Source: an uncultured Eubacteriales bacterium
GTDB lineage: Bacteria; Bacillota; Clostridia; Lachnospirales; Lachnospiraceae
Direction of reading: 5' to 3'
NCBI GenBank assembly: GCA_900548855.1
Contig: URMF01000050.1
Coordinates: forward strand, 1 to 22,779
DNA length: 22,779 nucleotides
The stretch's first letter is position 1. The number at the start of each line of letters is the position of its first letter. The notes below the pieces were generated by a model. The model was not told the DNA's origin and searched no databases. It saw only the letters and a program-made list of their open reading frames with translations. Below, piece by piece: positions 16,501 to 22,779 of the stretch. The position numbers and the translations under genes are program-made.

Positions 16501-19127
16501 GATGGAAAATATAAATCTCCTGGAGTTCCGGTTACCCTGTCTATTATCTCATAACTAGAGAATACCGGAGCTTCTGTATCTACTTTTACTTTTACAGTCT
16601 CATATGCGGTAAATGCACCCGTCGTACTATTCCCCAACTGGAATATTAATTCTGTATCATCATCCGTCAGGGTAATTCCAGACTGCCAGCTAGTGCTTCC
16701 CTTTATCCGAATCTGGTCATAATCCCCTATTGGTACAATCTGGGTATTGGAACCATACCAGCCATTCACAGGCTCTTTTGTATATACATATTCATAGTTT
16801 GTGTTTTCCTTTGGACTTTCCATGACTACATCAAAATATCCGGTATCACTGTTGTCAGTATTCCACATAAATGTATAGTTAGAGCTTTCTTTTGCTCTAC
16901 ATATTACATAGTATCTGATTTTTGGCGTGCCGGCTTCAAGCTGGGCGTAATCATCTCTCCCAATCTCCTCTGACAGGCTCATAGAGGCACAAATATCCAT
17001 ATAGGTAGTTATTGGTCTGTTTTCATCTCCATTAATAAATCCGGAATTAGAATCTGCCCCACCTATATCTTTTCTTACTGTTACTTCAAAATTTGGATTT
17101 ACCTCACCTGTTTTAACCTGCTCCTTATCTGCTGATGTCCGGATATATACCGGTCTGCGGGTAATCTCCCCCCAAACCTCAGGTGTGGACATCAAGGTAA
17201 AATAATTATCCGTATTTGTATTATCAATGCCCTGCAGCTCAGGTGGCAGTTCATCATCTTTAAATACATATTTGTTGCTGCTTGCCAGCTTCAAAATGAT
17301 TTTTTTCTGCTTTCCAGCATTTGCATCCTCATATACGCCGCTTTCCACCACTACATAAACGCCCCGTATGTTTGTCGGAATTTCCAGACCGGCAGTAATT
17401 CCCGGACATGCCGTCGTTCCATCATATACTTTTGTAAGCTTTTCCTCTATACCATCGGATTTCAAAATCAGATTATTTTTGGTGACAGAAATCGTAAAGC
17501 TGTATATTGTATCGGTTCTGTCCTTTGCATCTGCATTTAAATCTGTTATTTTAACATTTACCCTAATATTAGACCCGACCCGTTTCGGTCCTGGAGTCGA
17601 CACGGAAATACCATCTCCTCCTGCCTCTATTGCAATACCATAGTCATTCTGGAATGCAGAAGCATCCGTATAGGTCTGGTCTGCCTCTATGCTCACAAGC
17701 TCATATTCTGCATTGTCAAAAGCATCATCACAATCCAGATATTGCCCACGTACCGTATAGGTTTCACCCTTCTCCATAAATTGATATGTAATCTTCGTTG
17801 TATCCAGCTTGATACCTGCATATGTACTTTCCGGAATCAAAACATCATCCTGGTGATTGTAAAGATATGACTGCAGACCAACATAATTCTTTATCAGGTT
17901 GCCCGGTTCATACGACTTACCATTAATTTTCCATGCCGTAAAAGTATAGCCTGGTTTGTGTTCAACACCTATATTCTCTGAAAGCTCCAGAATATCCTTA
18001 CCGCTCTCTCCGTCAAACTGTACCTCCCTTGTGACAGTATCTGCATCTATCTTATCCGATGTTGCATAGGTAACCGGATATTTTTCACCTTCCCACTCCA
18101 ATGTAACCGTCTGCTCAAAATTGTTACCATTTAAGGTGACATGAATTACGGTCTGGGAATCACCGGATGTCTCCACTCTGGCAGTACCATTCTTCACAGT
18201 TGCACCCTTAATCTCATATCCCTCTCTTGTAGGATTCACAATCTGAAAGGTTCCAGCACCGTCCTCTCCATCAACATCATAATACACCCCATTCTGGGTT
18301 GCTCCATCTACTCTTTCAAAAGTTCCGCCTTTTGTATCAATGGTAACTCTGTATTTGTTCAAGGTGCGGGCAGAATACAATACAATATTATTGTTTACAT
18401 TCGGAGTAAGCTTATCAAAACCGTCATCCGGAACCTTTACCGTACAGGCTGCATCTGTATACCAGCCGGAGCAGGAATAATATCCATTCTCCTCATAAAC
18501 AGCAAGCCCACTGTTCGCCGTACTGACACTGCTACTACTAATGGTATAGGTAGCATTATCTGCATTCCTTGTAGCATATCCTGCCAGTATCTCAACTGTA
18601 GTTCCTGTATTGGTGGATGCAAGAAATATAAAACGGATTGACTCATCTGCAGTTACCCGTTCCGGACTCTCCTCTGTAACAGATATAGAATCTGCCTCAC
18701 TTGAACCGGCCTCTGTTGTTAAGCCGGTCTCTGCCGAATCATTCCAGTCATCGTTCTCCTCAGATAAAACGTCATTTGCTCCGCTATCCTGGTTAGTCGA
18801 TAGCTCCGTCGTTTTCTCCTCTGGGTCATTTGTATTATTTTCCTGCTTTTTCTCTGTATTCTGCTCCTGCAGCTCCTGCTGTGTCCTTACATCCTCTTCT
18901 GTATCCAGTACTTCCGTTGCAGATGAGGTTAGAAAATAAGACTGGGATACCAGCATTACCAGCACCATAATAATAGCTACCACTCTCTTACCGGCTCCGG
19001 TGCTCCAATCAAAAAAGTACCCCAATATACTAATTACTGCTACAAGTGCCAGTACCGGATAAGTCAGTATTTTATGTCTTCTGGCTGCTTTTAATAATTT
19101 TTCAATTAATCTGTTCTTCGCATTCAT
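13527..19127 (-). CDS. Very large multidomain cell-surface protein with degenerate sortase anchor
   Basis: The 1866-residue product is predicted to be exported and wall- or membrane-bound; ligand and function are unknown. Layout from the ATG at 19127: hydrophobic segments about 20-39 and 48-66; an acidic Ser/Thr/Glu linker (70-160); beta-rich repeats reminiscent of Listeria-Bacteroides repeats (165-440); a YDG-like domain (KVYDGTTA, about 560-660); an MBG-like domain (660-770); Ig-like modules, two marked VDTEAP and VDDEAP, and one ending DIAGN (850-1400); a fibronectin-III-like module (1400-1500); a carboxypeptidase-regulatory-like module (1510-1590); a C-terminal beta domain (1600-1755); eight PSTE-type repeats (1760-1799); a Gly/Ser stretch; SAKTGD (1835-1840); a hydrophobic segment (1842-1861); and RRKVK. 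GAGGTG lies 6 nt before the ATG; a GTG 18 nt upstream has no such site. Domain names are by eye. Confidence 0.9.
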   Translation of the reverse strand: MNAKNRLIEKLLKAARRHKILTYPVLALVAVISILGYFFDWSTGAGKRVVAIIMVLVMLVSQSYFLTSSATEVLDTEEDVRTQQELQEQNTEKKQENNTNDPEEKTTELSTNQDSGANDVLSEENDDWNDSAETGLTTEAGSSEADSISVTEESPERVTADESIRFIFLASTNTGTTVEILAGYATRNADNATYTISSSSVSTANSGLAVYEENGYYSCSGWYTDAACTVKVPDDGFDKLTPNVNNNIVLYSARTLNKYRVTIDTKGGTFERVDGATQNGVYYDVDGEDGAGTFQIVNPTREGYEIKGATVKNGTARVETSGDSQTVIHVTLNGNNFEQTVTLEWEGEKYPVTYATSDKIDADTVTREVQFDGESGKDILELSENIGVEHKPGYTFTAWKINGKSYEPGNLIKNYVGLQSYLYNHQDDVLIPESTYAGIKLDTTKITYQFMEKGETYTVRGQYLDCDDAFDNAEYELVSIEADQTYTDASAFQNDYGIAIEAGGDGISVSTPGPKRVGSNIRVNVKITDLNADAKDRTDTIYSFTISVTKNNLILKSDGIEEKLTKVYDGTTACPGITAGLEIPTNIRGVYVVVESGVYEDANAGKQKKIILKLASSNKYVFKDDELPPELQGIDNTNTDNYFTLMSTPEVWGEITRRPVYIRTSADKEQVKTGEVNPNFEVTVRKDIGGADSNSGFINGDENRPITTYMDICASMSLSEEIGRDDYAQLEAGTPKIRYYVICRAKESSNYTFMWNTDNSDTGYFDVVMESPKENTNYEYVYTKEPVNGWYGSNTQIVPIGDYDQIRIKGSTSWQSGITLTDDDTELIFQLGNSTTGAFTAYETVKVKVDTEAPVFSSYEIIDRVTGTPGDLYFPSMGETVSFGNYFNRMVNFNIKFQDTRSTPEYLYYSLSDSAKDSGGSWTAIKFAGLNSNTGIATATIEIPAALVNRDFYIHFYAVDMAGNESGAMVLGRDGESGPNEWAIQDGGPVITDWVVKSGQYSEITVQNGSDEYYSNCVARLSAEDMVSGIYDIIWNVNGKEITEGPFRYTKTTQKDFELKINQKDFPKDDSVPGRFTVSAKVRNSAGVSSEVTEPFVFFVDDEAPIVSITSNYDVYQQEVKLEFNAYDELSGIKYINVKNQNGDVVPFKIERVAENDKGYKTSYCYVEISTKGEYIIEVSDNAGNIFTETIVLDKVSKEVPPCPEVTMESEVNADGWITDQDAKVVITNVTETLIDKTAVVTKYQMWKDGEDSSVITELSENEDSREVPLQDGVYKMRVWSESKTGILCREAEEDSHVYTFRVDTEIPDIVIESAQSKDNSNPQVVFQVKDSISGVDADSIKVFCNGTSVPVKSKPVAYENEKVTTYQCSFDADRIAEYTIQAGDIAGNEAEEEAFTKMSMHLMAVKEIFATSANVGARVYTGSADSITSAEISYHKVGDKDYQGVVEQKVSISGGMSVSAVLGDSSAGTQPLEPETSYIYRVTAKSSLGQSLVTYGYFKTLSEDDKTEAKVTGRVYYNAPDQIPENGLVTVGLFSGAECVAAQQAQVGIDFEFDNVPDGTYNLKADDGLRTRSVGVVVQDGKNVDVTLTMSSLSTNVMIDPDVEERWGEDVWKNVSVDGLDAIFEEAGLYGNYNADDRKWIDRGGNVTFVMHISMKEATPGEWAFINNKMVGAWLNLTIKKVWIDSKGNEIRKFSIHNLEKPITVTIPLGDLADETGLDVIRIHDNQAKSVYVKMDGSNCIIESNQFSTYAVLYDSREEPSTENPSTENPSTENPSTQTPPDKDPSTESPSTRNPSTTQTNTDNTGGGSDGDGTNSGGGSTDGSSVVSLRSSGSAKTGDEAPVAVMGTLMLLALGGFFVLRRKVK
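13731..13850 (-). repeat. 15-bp tandem repeats encoding PSTE pentapeptides
   Basis: Eight 15-bp units encode variants of NPSTE near the C-terminus of the surface protein (EPSTE, NPSTE x2, NPSTQ, TPPDK, DPSTE, SPSTR, NPSTT). The units nearest 13850 are almost identical in DNA, while those towards 13731 have diverged. The encoded Pro/Ser/Thr stretch is a typical wall-spanning stalk. Units are in frame, so copy-number changes would alter stalk length without breaking the gene. Confidence 0.85.
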
Positions 19128-19256
19128 TCCCATCACCTCATACACAATCCCATCTATACTTAAAAATTATATCGTCATTTGGCAACCCTTACATAATCTT
19201 TTTGGTTAAATCTCTCCCTATCGGTTCAACCCATTAGACATAAGTATGCATTATTT
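19128..19256 (-). other. Leader region of the surface-protein gene
   Basis: About 129 nt separate the predicted transcription start from the ATG. The leader is AT-rich. It has a possible closing stem of ATACTTA (on RNA near 19241-19247) with TAAGTAT (near 19156-19162), and GGTT/AACC pairings inside. I could not match it to any riboswitch class I know, including both c-di-GMP types. It may be unstructured. Confidence 0.3.
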
Positions 19257-19262
19257 GGAAAT

Positions 19263-19291
19263 AGTATAGCATATATCATATAAAATGAAAA
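19263..19291 (-). promoter_or_regulatory. Putative sigma-A promoter of the surface-protein gene
   Basis: On the minus strand, TTTTCA (19286-19291) and TATACT (19263-19268) are spaced by 17 nt, and TGC just before the -10 box makes an extended -10. It is divergent from the ptb-buk promoter; about 90 nt lie between the two -35 boxes, with no clear gene or RNA in that stretch. Confidence 0.5.
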
Positions 19292-19379
19292 GAGGTTGAA
19301 GCCCATTTTTCACAATTTCTATTATCATTTGCCTATAGCTGTACAACATATTGTGGCAGTAAAAAATGTGGGTATTAAC

Positions 19380-19413
19380 TTGACCAAAAAGTGTTCTAGT
19401 GATAGTATAGAAC
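19380..19413 (+). promoter_or_regulatory. Putative sigma-A promoter of ptb-buk with an overlapping dyad
   Basis: TTGACC (19380-19385) and TAGTAT (19403-19408) are spaced by 17 nt. An inverted repeat, GTTCTA (19393-19398) and TAGAAC (19408-19413) around 9 nt, straddles the -10 box, the right place for a repressor. The leader to ptb is about 75 nt and shows no strong hairpin. The dyad does not match the Rex consensus (TTGTTAANNNNTTAACAA). Confidence 0.5.
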
Positions 19414-19491
19414 CTGATTTAGTATTAAATAGGGAAAGTATGGCAATATCATAATTTCCTCAAGAAAATTAATTAAACGAGGTGTACAAAA

Positions 19492-20406
19492 ATGACAAAA
19501 ACTTTTAACGATTTACTTGCAAAGGTCACATCCTGTAGCACAAAAAAGGTGGCTGTTGCTGTAGCACAGGATGATGCCGTTTTAGAGGCTGTGGCAGAAG
19601 CCCAAAAAAGAAGAATTGCGGATGCTATCTTAGTCGGTGATGAAGCAAAAATCAAAGAAGTCGCAGCTTCTATCAGCATGGATTTGTCCGGCTATGAAAT
19701 TATCAATGTAGAGGATCCTTACGAAGCCGCTTTAACTGCTGTTAAACTGGTTCATGACGGCAAAGCGGATATGTATATGAAGGGATTAATCGATACCAAA
19801 TCCTTCTTAAAGAGTGTATTAGATAAAGAAGTCGGTCTTCGTACGGATAAGACCTTATCCCATGTATGTATTTTTGATATTGAAGGCCATGACGGATTAT
19901 TATTCTTAAGTGATGTGGCATTTATTCCATATCCGGATCTGGATACAAAGGCAAACATTATCCGTAATACAGTTGAAATTGCACATGCCTGCGGAATTGA
20001 ATGTCCTAAAGTAGCACCGCTTGCTGCTGTTGAGGTGGTAAATCCAAAAATGCCTGTTACGGTTGATGCTGCAGAACTTACAAAGATGAATGAAGACGGC
20101 AAAATTACCGGATGTATCGTAGACGGTCCTCTTTCTTATGACCTCGCAATTGATGCAGAAGCTGCAAGACACAAAGGCGCTACAGGTCGTAAAATTGTCG
20201 GTGATGCTGATATTCTGTTATTCCCAGATATCCACGCAGGAAATATTACATACAAAGCACTTGTCCATAATGCAAAGGTTACAAATGGTAACATTTTAAC
20301 CGGTACAAAAGCACCTGTTATCTTAACCTCACGTTCTGATGATTTCGAGACAAAGGTTAACTCCATTGCCGTTGGTGCTGTTGTTGCCGAGGCAATGAGC
20401 AAATAA
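19492..20406 (+). CDS. ptb: Phosphate butyryltransferase
   Basis: Ptb converts butyryl-CoA and phosphate to butyryl phosphate and CoA, the step before butyrate kinase. The 304-residue length and the PTA_PTB fold fit. Seen: the N-terminal nucleotide-type strand with ADAILVGDEAKIKE (43-56), GPLSYDLAID (212-221), and the C-terminal family block GDADILLFPDIHAGNITYKA (237-256). GAGGTG (19479-19484) lies 7 nt before the ATG. Because buk follows after only 19 nt, butyrate is the most likely product. Phosphate acetyltransferases share the fold, and branched acyl groups are possible substrates. Confidence 0.92.
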   Translation: MTKTFNDLLAKVTSCSTKKVAVAVAQDDAVLEAVAEAQKRRIADAILVGDEAKIKEVAASISMDLSGYEIINVEDPYEAALTAVKLVHDGKADMYMKGLIDTKSFLKSVLDKEVGLRTDKTLSHVCIFDIEGHDGLLFLSDVAFIPYPDLDTKANIIRNTVEIAHACGIECPKVAPLAAVEVVNPKMPVTVDAAELTKMNEDGKITGCIVDGPLSYDLAIDAEAARHKGATGRKIVGDADILLFPDIHAGNITYKALVHNAKVTNGNILTGTKAPVILTSRSDDFETKVNSIAVGAVVAEAMSK

Positions 20407-20425
20407 AATTTAGGAGGACGGTTAC

Positions 20426-21493
20426 ATGGCTTATACTATTTTAATTATCAATCCGGGTTCTACTTCTACCAAGATTGGTGTATATGAAGATGAAAAACAG
20501 GTATTTGAAGAAACTTTAAGACATCCTACGGAGGAAATTGCCAAATATGCTTCTATTATCGACCAGAAAGACTTCCGTAAAGAAGTTATCTTAAAGGTAT
20601 TAAAGGAAAAGAACTTTGATATTAAGACACTGGACGTTGTAGTGGGTCGTGGTGGAATGTTAAAACCAATTTCTGGCGGTACTTATGCAGTGACCGATGA
20701 TTTATTAGAAGACCTCAAAATCGGCAGACAAGGACAGCATGCATCTAACCTTGGTGGTATTCTCGCAAGGGAAATCGGCGATGAGGTTGGTGTGCCTTCT
20801 TATATCGTTGACCCTGTTGTAGTCGATGAATTGGCACCCATTGCCAGATATTCCGGTATGCCGGAGCTTCCAAGAAGAAGTGTCTTCCACGCTTTGAACC
20901 AGAAAGCAGTCGCAAAGCGCTATGCAAAGGAAATCGGAAAGTCATATAACGAATTAAGCTTAATTGTAATCCATATGGGCGGTGGTGTTTCTGTTGGTGC
21001 CCACAAAAACGGTAAGGTTATCGATGTCAACAATATCTTAGACGGTGAGGGTGCCTTTTCTCCAGAGCGGGCTGGTACCGTTCCGGTTGGTGATTTGATT
21101 AAGCTGTGCTTTTCCGGAAAATATACAGAAAAGGAAATCTATAAGAAAATCTGTGGAAATGGTGGATTTAACGGCTATATCGGGACCAATGACATGCGTG
21201 ATTTAATGAAGATGAAAGCGGATGGCAACCAGGAAGCTGCCAACCTGATTGATGCATTCCATTATCAGATTGCCAAGGATGCCGGAGCCATGGCTGCTGT
21301 TTTAGATGGCAAGGTTGACCAGATTATCTGTACTGGCGGTATTGCTTACAATGCGGAAACCATTGATGCATTGAAAGCAAAGCTTGGTTTCATTGCAGAT
21401 TTTACTGTATATCCAGGTGAAGATGAGCTGCTTGCCCTTGCCCAGGGTGCCCTTCGGGTAATGAACGGCGAGGAAGAGGCTCAGGTTTACTAA
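20426..21493 (+). CDS. buk: Butyrate kinase
   Basis: Buk transfers phosphate from butyryl phosphate to ADP, yielding butyrate and ATP. The 355-residue product is an acetokinase-family (ASKHA-fold) protein. Seen: NPGSTSTK (9-16, first phosphate loop), VVGRGGMLKPISGGTY, HALNQKAVAKRYAKE, the signature IHMGGGVSVGAHKNGKVID with DGEGAFSPERAG, and the late nucleotide-binding stretch ICTGGIAYN. Its length is below typical acetate kinases (about 400) and right for butyrate kinase. AGGAGG (20412-20417) precedes the ATG by 8 nt. It forms a two-gene operon with ptb, ended by a hairpin terminator. Substrate choice rests on family and neighbour evidence. Confidence 0.93.
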   Translation: MAYTILIINPGSTSTKIGVYEDEKQVFEETLRHPTEEIAKYASIIDQKDFRKEVILKVLKEKNFDIKTLDVVVGRGGMLKPISGGTYAVTDDLLEDLKIGRQGQHASNLGGILAREIGDEVGVPSYIVDPVVVDELAPIARYSGMPELPRRSVFHALNQKAVAKRYAKEIGKSYNELSLIVIHMGGGVSVGAHKNGKVIDVNNILDGEGAFSPERAGTVPVGDLIKLCFSGKYTEKEIYKKICGNGGFNGYIGTNDMRDLMKMKADGNQEAANLIDAFHYQIAKDAGAMAAVLDGKVDQIICTGGIAYNAETIDALKAKLGFIADFTVYPGEDELLALAQGALRVMNGEEEAQVY

Positions 21494-21526
21494 ACCAGCC
21501 AAAGCACATATCATTATTGCAGATAT

Positions 21527-21561
21527 AAAGCAGGATATTCTGTTGAATATTCCTGCTTTTT
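21527..21561 (+). terminator. Intrinsic terminator of ptb-buk, possibly two-way
   Basis: AGCAGGATATTC (21529-21540), a TGTT loop, and GAATATTCCTGCT (21545-21557) pair with one bulged base, followed by TTTTT. It lies 34 nt after buk and just before the stop of the convergent minus-strand gene. The minus-strand side has a poorer T-run (CTTTATATC), so it probably works mainly for buk. Confidence 0.8.
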
Positions 21562-21569
21562 CTGGTCTT

Positions 21570-22277
21570 CTACTGCATTTCAAGGTATCTGTCCTCCAGC
21601 CCTGCCATAGCTGCAAATACCCTGATATCCAATTTCTTTGTATCAAGTGACCAGTTTCCTTCTTCCTTTATAATATGAAACTGCATGCTTTTTGAAACCG
21701 TATCCTCCATCGCATCACGTTTTTCTCTAAAACACTCCCAAAACCGTTCCCCTGCATTTCCGGATAAGGCATCCAAAAACCATTCTTTCTTCTGTGCTTC
21801 TATCTCCTCTGCCGTTTCCGAAATAATCATAGCAAGATTCCGGTTGGTGAATGTCATATTGATGATATAATTTCCGTTTTCATCCTTTTCAATGGAGTCT
21901 ACTGAATACTCCATATATTTCATAATATCTTTCCATCCCTGTTGTAACGCTTTCTCCCCACCCAATATATAATCCGCCATTGACTGAACCGCCGGATTCC
22001 AGTTGCCGGTAATTTCTGAGTAAACCGCCTCCGGAATGTCATAATCCATTTCGCTCAGGTATCCATTTTTAATCTCTTCCATATAGACAGATATCTGCTC
22101 CTCTATTATTTTCTTCTCTATGTGGGGCACAATCACCATTTGAAAAACAGCCAGCAGAATAACAAGAAGGAGAACAATACCAGCTGCAAGCCATACCTTT
22201 CTGGTCTTTTTACACAGAAGCTGCTTTTTTTTCGCCATATGCTCCTCTTCCATTTCATCTGTCTGCAGTGTATTCAT
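21570..22277 (-). CDS. Uncharacterised membrane-anchored protein
   Basis: I do not recognise this 235-residue protein. Seen: an N-terminal charged cytoplasmic tail (1-27, Lys-rich), one hydrophobic segment (about 28-50, AAGIVLLLVILLAVFQMVIV) that should act as a signal anchor, and an external domain of about 185 residues rich in Glu and Lys with predicted helices and a central strand pair (YSVDSIEKDENGNYIINMTF). There is no lipobox or catalytic motif. The ATG at 22277 is preceded by GAGGAGGGAG at 7-nt spacing; an internal ATG at MAKKKQ is possible but less favoured. It lies 92 nt downstream of a GH18 gene on the same strand, so a spore- or envelope-related role is possible but unproven. Confidence 0.8.
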   Translation of the reverse strand: MNTLQTDEMEEEHMAKKKQLLCKKTRKVWLAAGIVLLLVILLAVFQMVIVPHIEKKIIEEQISVYMEEIKNGYLSEMDYDIPEAVYSEITGNWNPAVQSMADYILGGEKALQQGWKDIMKYMEYSVDSIEKDENGNYIINMTFTNRNLAMIISETAEEIEAQKKEWFLDALSGNAGERFWECFREKRDAMEDTVSKSMQFHIIKEEGNWSLDTKKLDIRVFAAMAGLEDRYLEMQ

Positions 22278-22369
22278 ACTTTTTTCTCCCTCCTCTAAAA
22301 AAATAACTCTATATTCTGTTTAACCTTATGATAGCTCATTTTAGTAAATTTTACGAGATTTAACTTCCA

Positions 22370-22779
22370 TTATTCCCCATTAATCTGGTTTACATACATC
22401 CAGTTCTGCCGAAATTCCCGCATCAGGTTCCAGTATCCTCCCCCCTTGAAACCATATTCTGCAATCAAATCATACTTTGCCTGTATGCTCCGCACATCCT
22501 CAAACCATACCACATGGGAAATGCCTTCCCTTGTATAGTAAAAATATGGTGCCTGGGATTGCTCATCATACAGAATTTCCGCCCCGTAAAATACCGCCCG
22601 CCTTACCGCCTGCAAATTGCCTATGGTTTCTGCTTCGGTGATTCCCTGTTCAAAGGGCAGAGGCCAGTCATATGCATAATTTGGAATGCCCATATCTATT
22701 TTTTCCGGAGAAATTACAGATACCGCATAATCCAACACTCTCCGTACGCTGGGTATTGGGGCAACTGCCATAGGCGGGG
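22370..22779 (-). CDS. GH18 (YaaH/SleL-like) spore-wall hydrolase, C-terminal part
   Basis: The window shows the last 135 residues; the gene runs off the right edge, so its start is not visible. The stretches PPMAVAPIPSVRRVLDYAV, EKIDMGIPNYAYDWPLPF and GFKGGGYWNLMREFRQNW are typical of the C-terminal half of the glycosyl hydrolase 18 barrel in YaaH/SleL-type proteins. Those proteins cleave N-acetylglucosamine linkages in spore cortex peptidoglycan during germination. The catalytic DxxDxDxE motif and any LysM domains would lie upstream, outside the window. A general GH18 chitinase-like role is the alternative. The final residues are QNWMYVNQINGE. No terminator is evident in the 92 nt after the stop. 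Confidence 0.8.
   Translation of the reverse strand, partial: PPMAVAPIPSVRRVLDYAVSVISPEKIDMGIPNYAYDWPLPFEQGITEAETIGNLQAVRRAVFYGAEILYDEQSQAPYFYYTREGISHVVWFEDVRSIQAKYDLIAEYGFKGGGYWNLMREFRQNWMYVNQINGE

Noticed and set aside
18141..18641. 166-codon plus-strand open frame inside the surface-protein gene
   Set aside because: It is antisense to a well-supported coding frame and shows no start signal or recognisable protein features.
19128..19256. c-di-GMP riboswitch ahead of the surface-protein gene
   Set aside because: The conserved segments of type I and type II c-di-GMP aptamers were not found; only short runs such as AATGGGTT resemble type II.
22320..22369. Terminator after the GH18 gene (GTAAA/TTTAC palindrome near 22345-22355)
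   Set aside because: The stem is 5 bp and all but one pair A/T, with no T-run.
1..22779. tRNA, rRNA, insertion sequences, integrases, toxin-antitoxin or defence genes
   Set aside because: None was seen in any reading of the window; every sizeable coding region is accounted for by the listed genes.

Overview
The window looks like a chromosomal segment of an anaerobic, spore-forming Firmicute, most likely a Lachnospiraceae-type Clostridia. The evidence is the gene orders rho-rpmE-DUF1385-prmC-prfA and tig-clpP-clpX-lon-ysxC, a DUF4364 regulator, an alpha/beta-type small acid-soluble spore protein (SASP), a YaaH-like GH18 spore-wall hydrolase fragment, a ptb-buk pair, AGGAGG-type ribosome binding sites and AT-rich intergenic DNA. 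The family assignment is inference from content; no 16S or other taxonomic marker is present.

Layout. Positions 1-4593 hold a minus-strand translation and termination block: rho, rpmE, the DUF1385 membrane protein, prmC and prfA (cut by the left edge). The genes are separated by two notable hairpins. Positions 4594-4888 are a divergent promoter region. It leads on the plus strand into a malic enzyme gene and a DUF4364 regulator (4889-6595). Positions 6592-13420 are a minus-strand proteostasis block: a SASP gene with its own putative sigma-G promoter and terminator, then tig, clpP, clpX, lon and the ribosome-assembly GTPase gene ysxC (engB). Positions 13527-19127 are one very large minus-strand gene for a 1866-residue multidomain surface protein. 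It has Ser/Thr/Pro repeats and a C-terminal anchor whose sorting motif is degenerate (SAKTG). Positions 19128-19491 are a second divergent promoter region. On the plus strand follow phosphate butyryltransferase and butyrate kinase genes (19492-21493), closed by a terminator. The right end carries, on the minus strand, an unidentified membrane-anchored protein and the 3' end of a GH18 gene (YaaH/SleL-like).

How it works together. PrmC methylates the release factor PrfA encoded downstream of it. Trigger factor, ClpP, ClpX and Lon form a folding and proteolysis set. Malic enzyme supplies pyruvate, and Ptb-Buk are the predicted ATP-yielding last steps of butyrate formation. The SASP and GH18 genes point to sporulation.

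For most genes with an early TTG or GTG option, I moved the start to a downstream ATG with a well-placed Shine-Dalgarno sequence; for lon I moved it from one ATG to the next (rho, DUF4364, lon, clpP, tig, SASP, surface protein). Most of the window is ordinary housekeeping DNA. I saw no clearly new multi-gene system. The features that most merit a second look are the surface protein, the 77-nt compound palindrome between rho and rpmE, and small dyads at several promoters.
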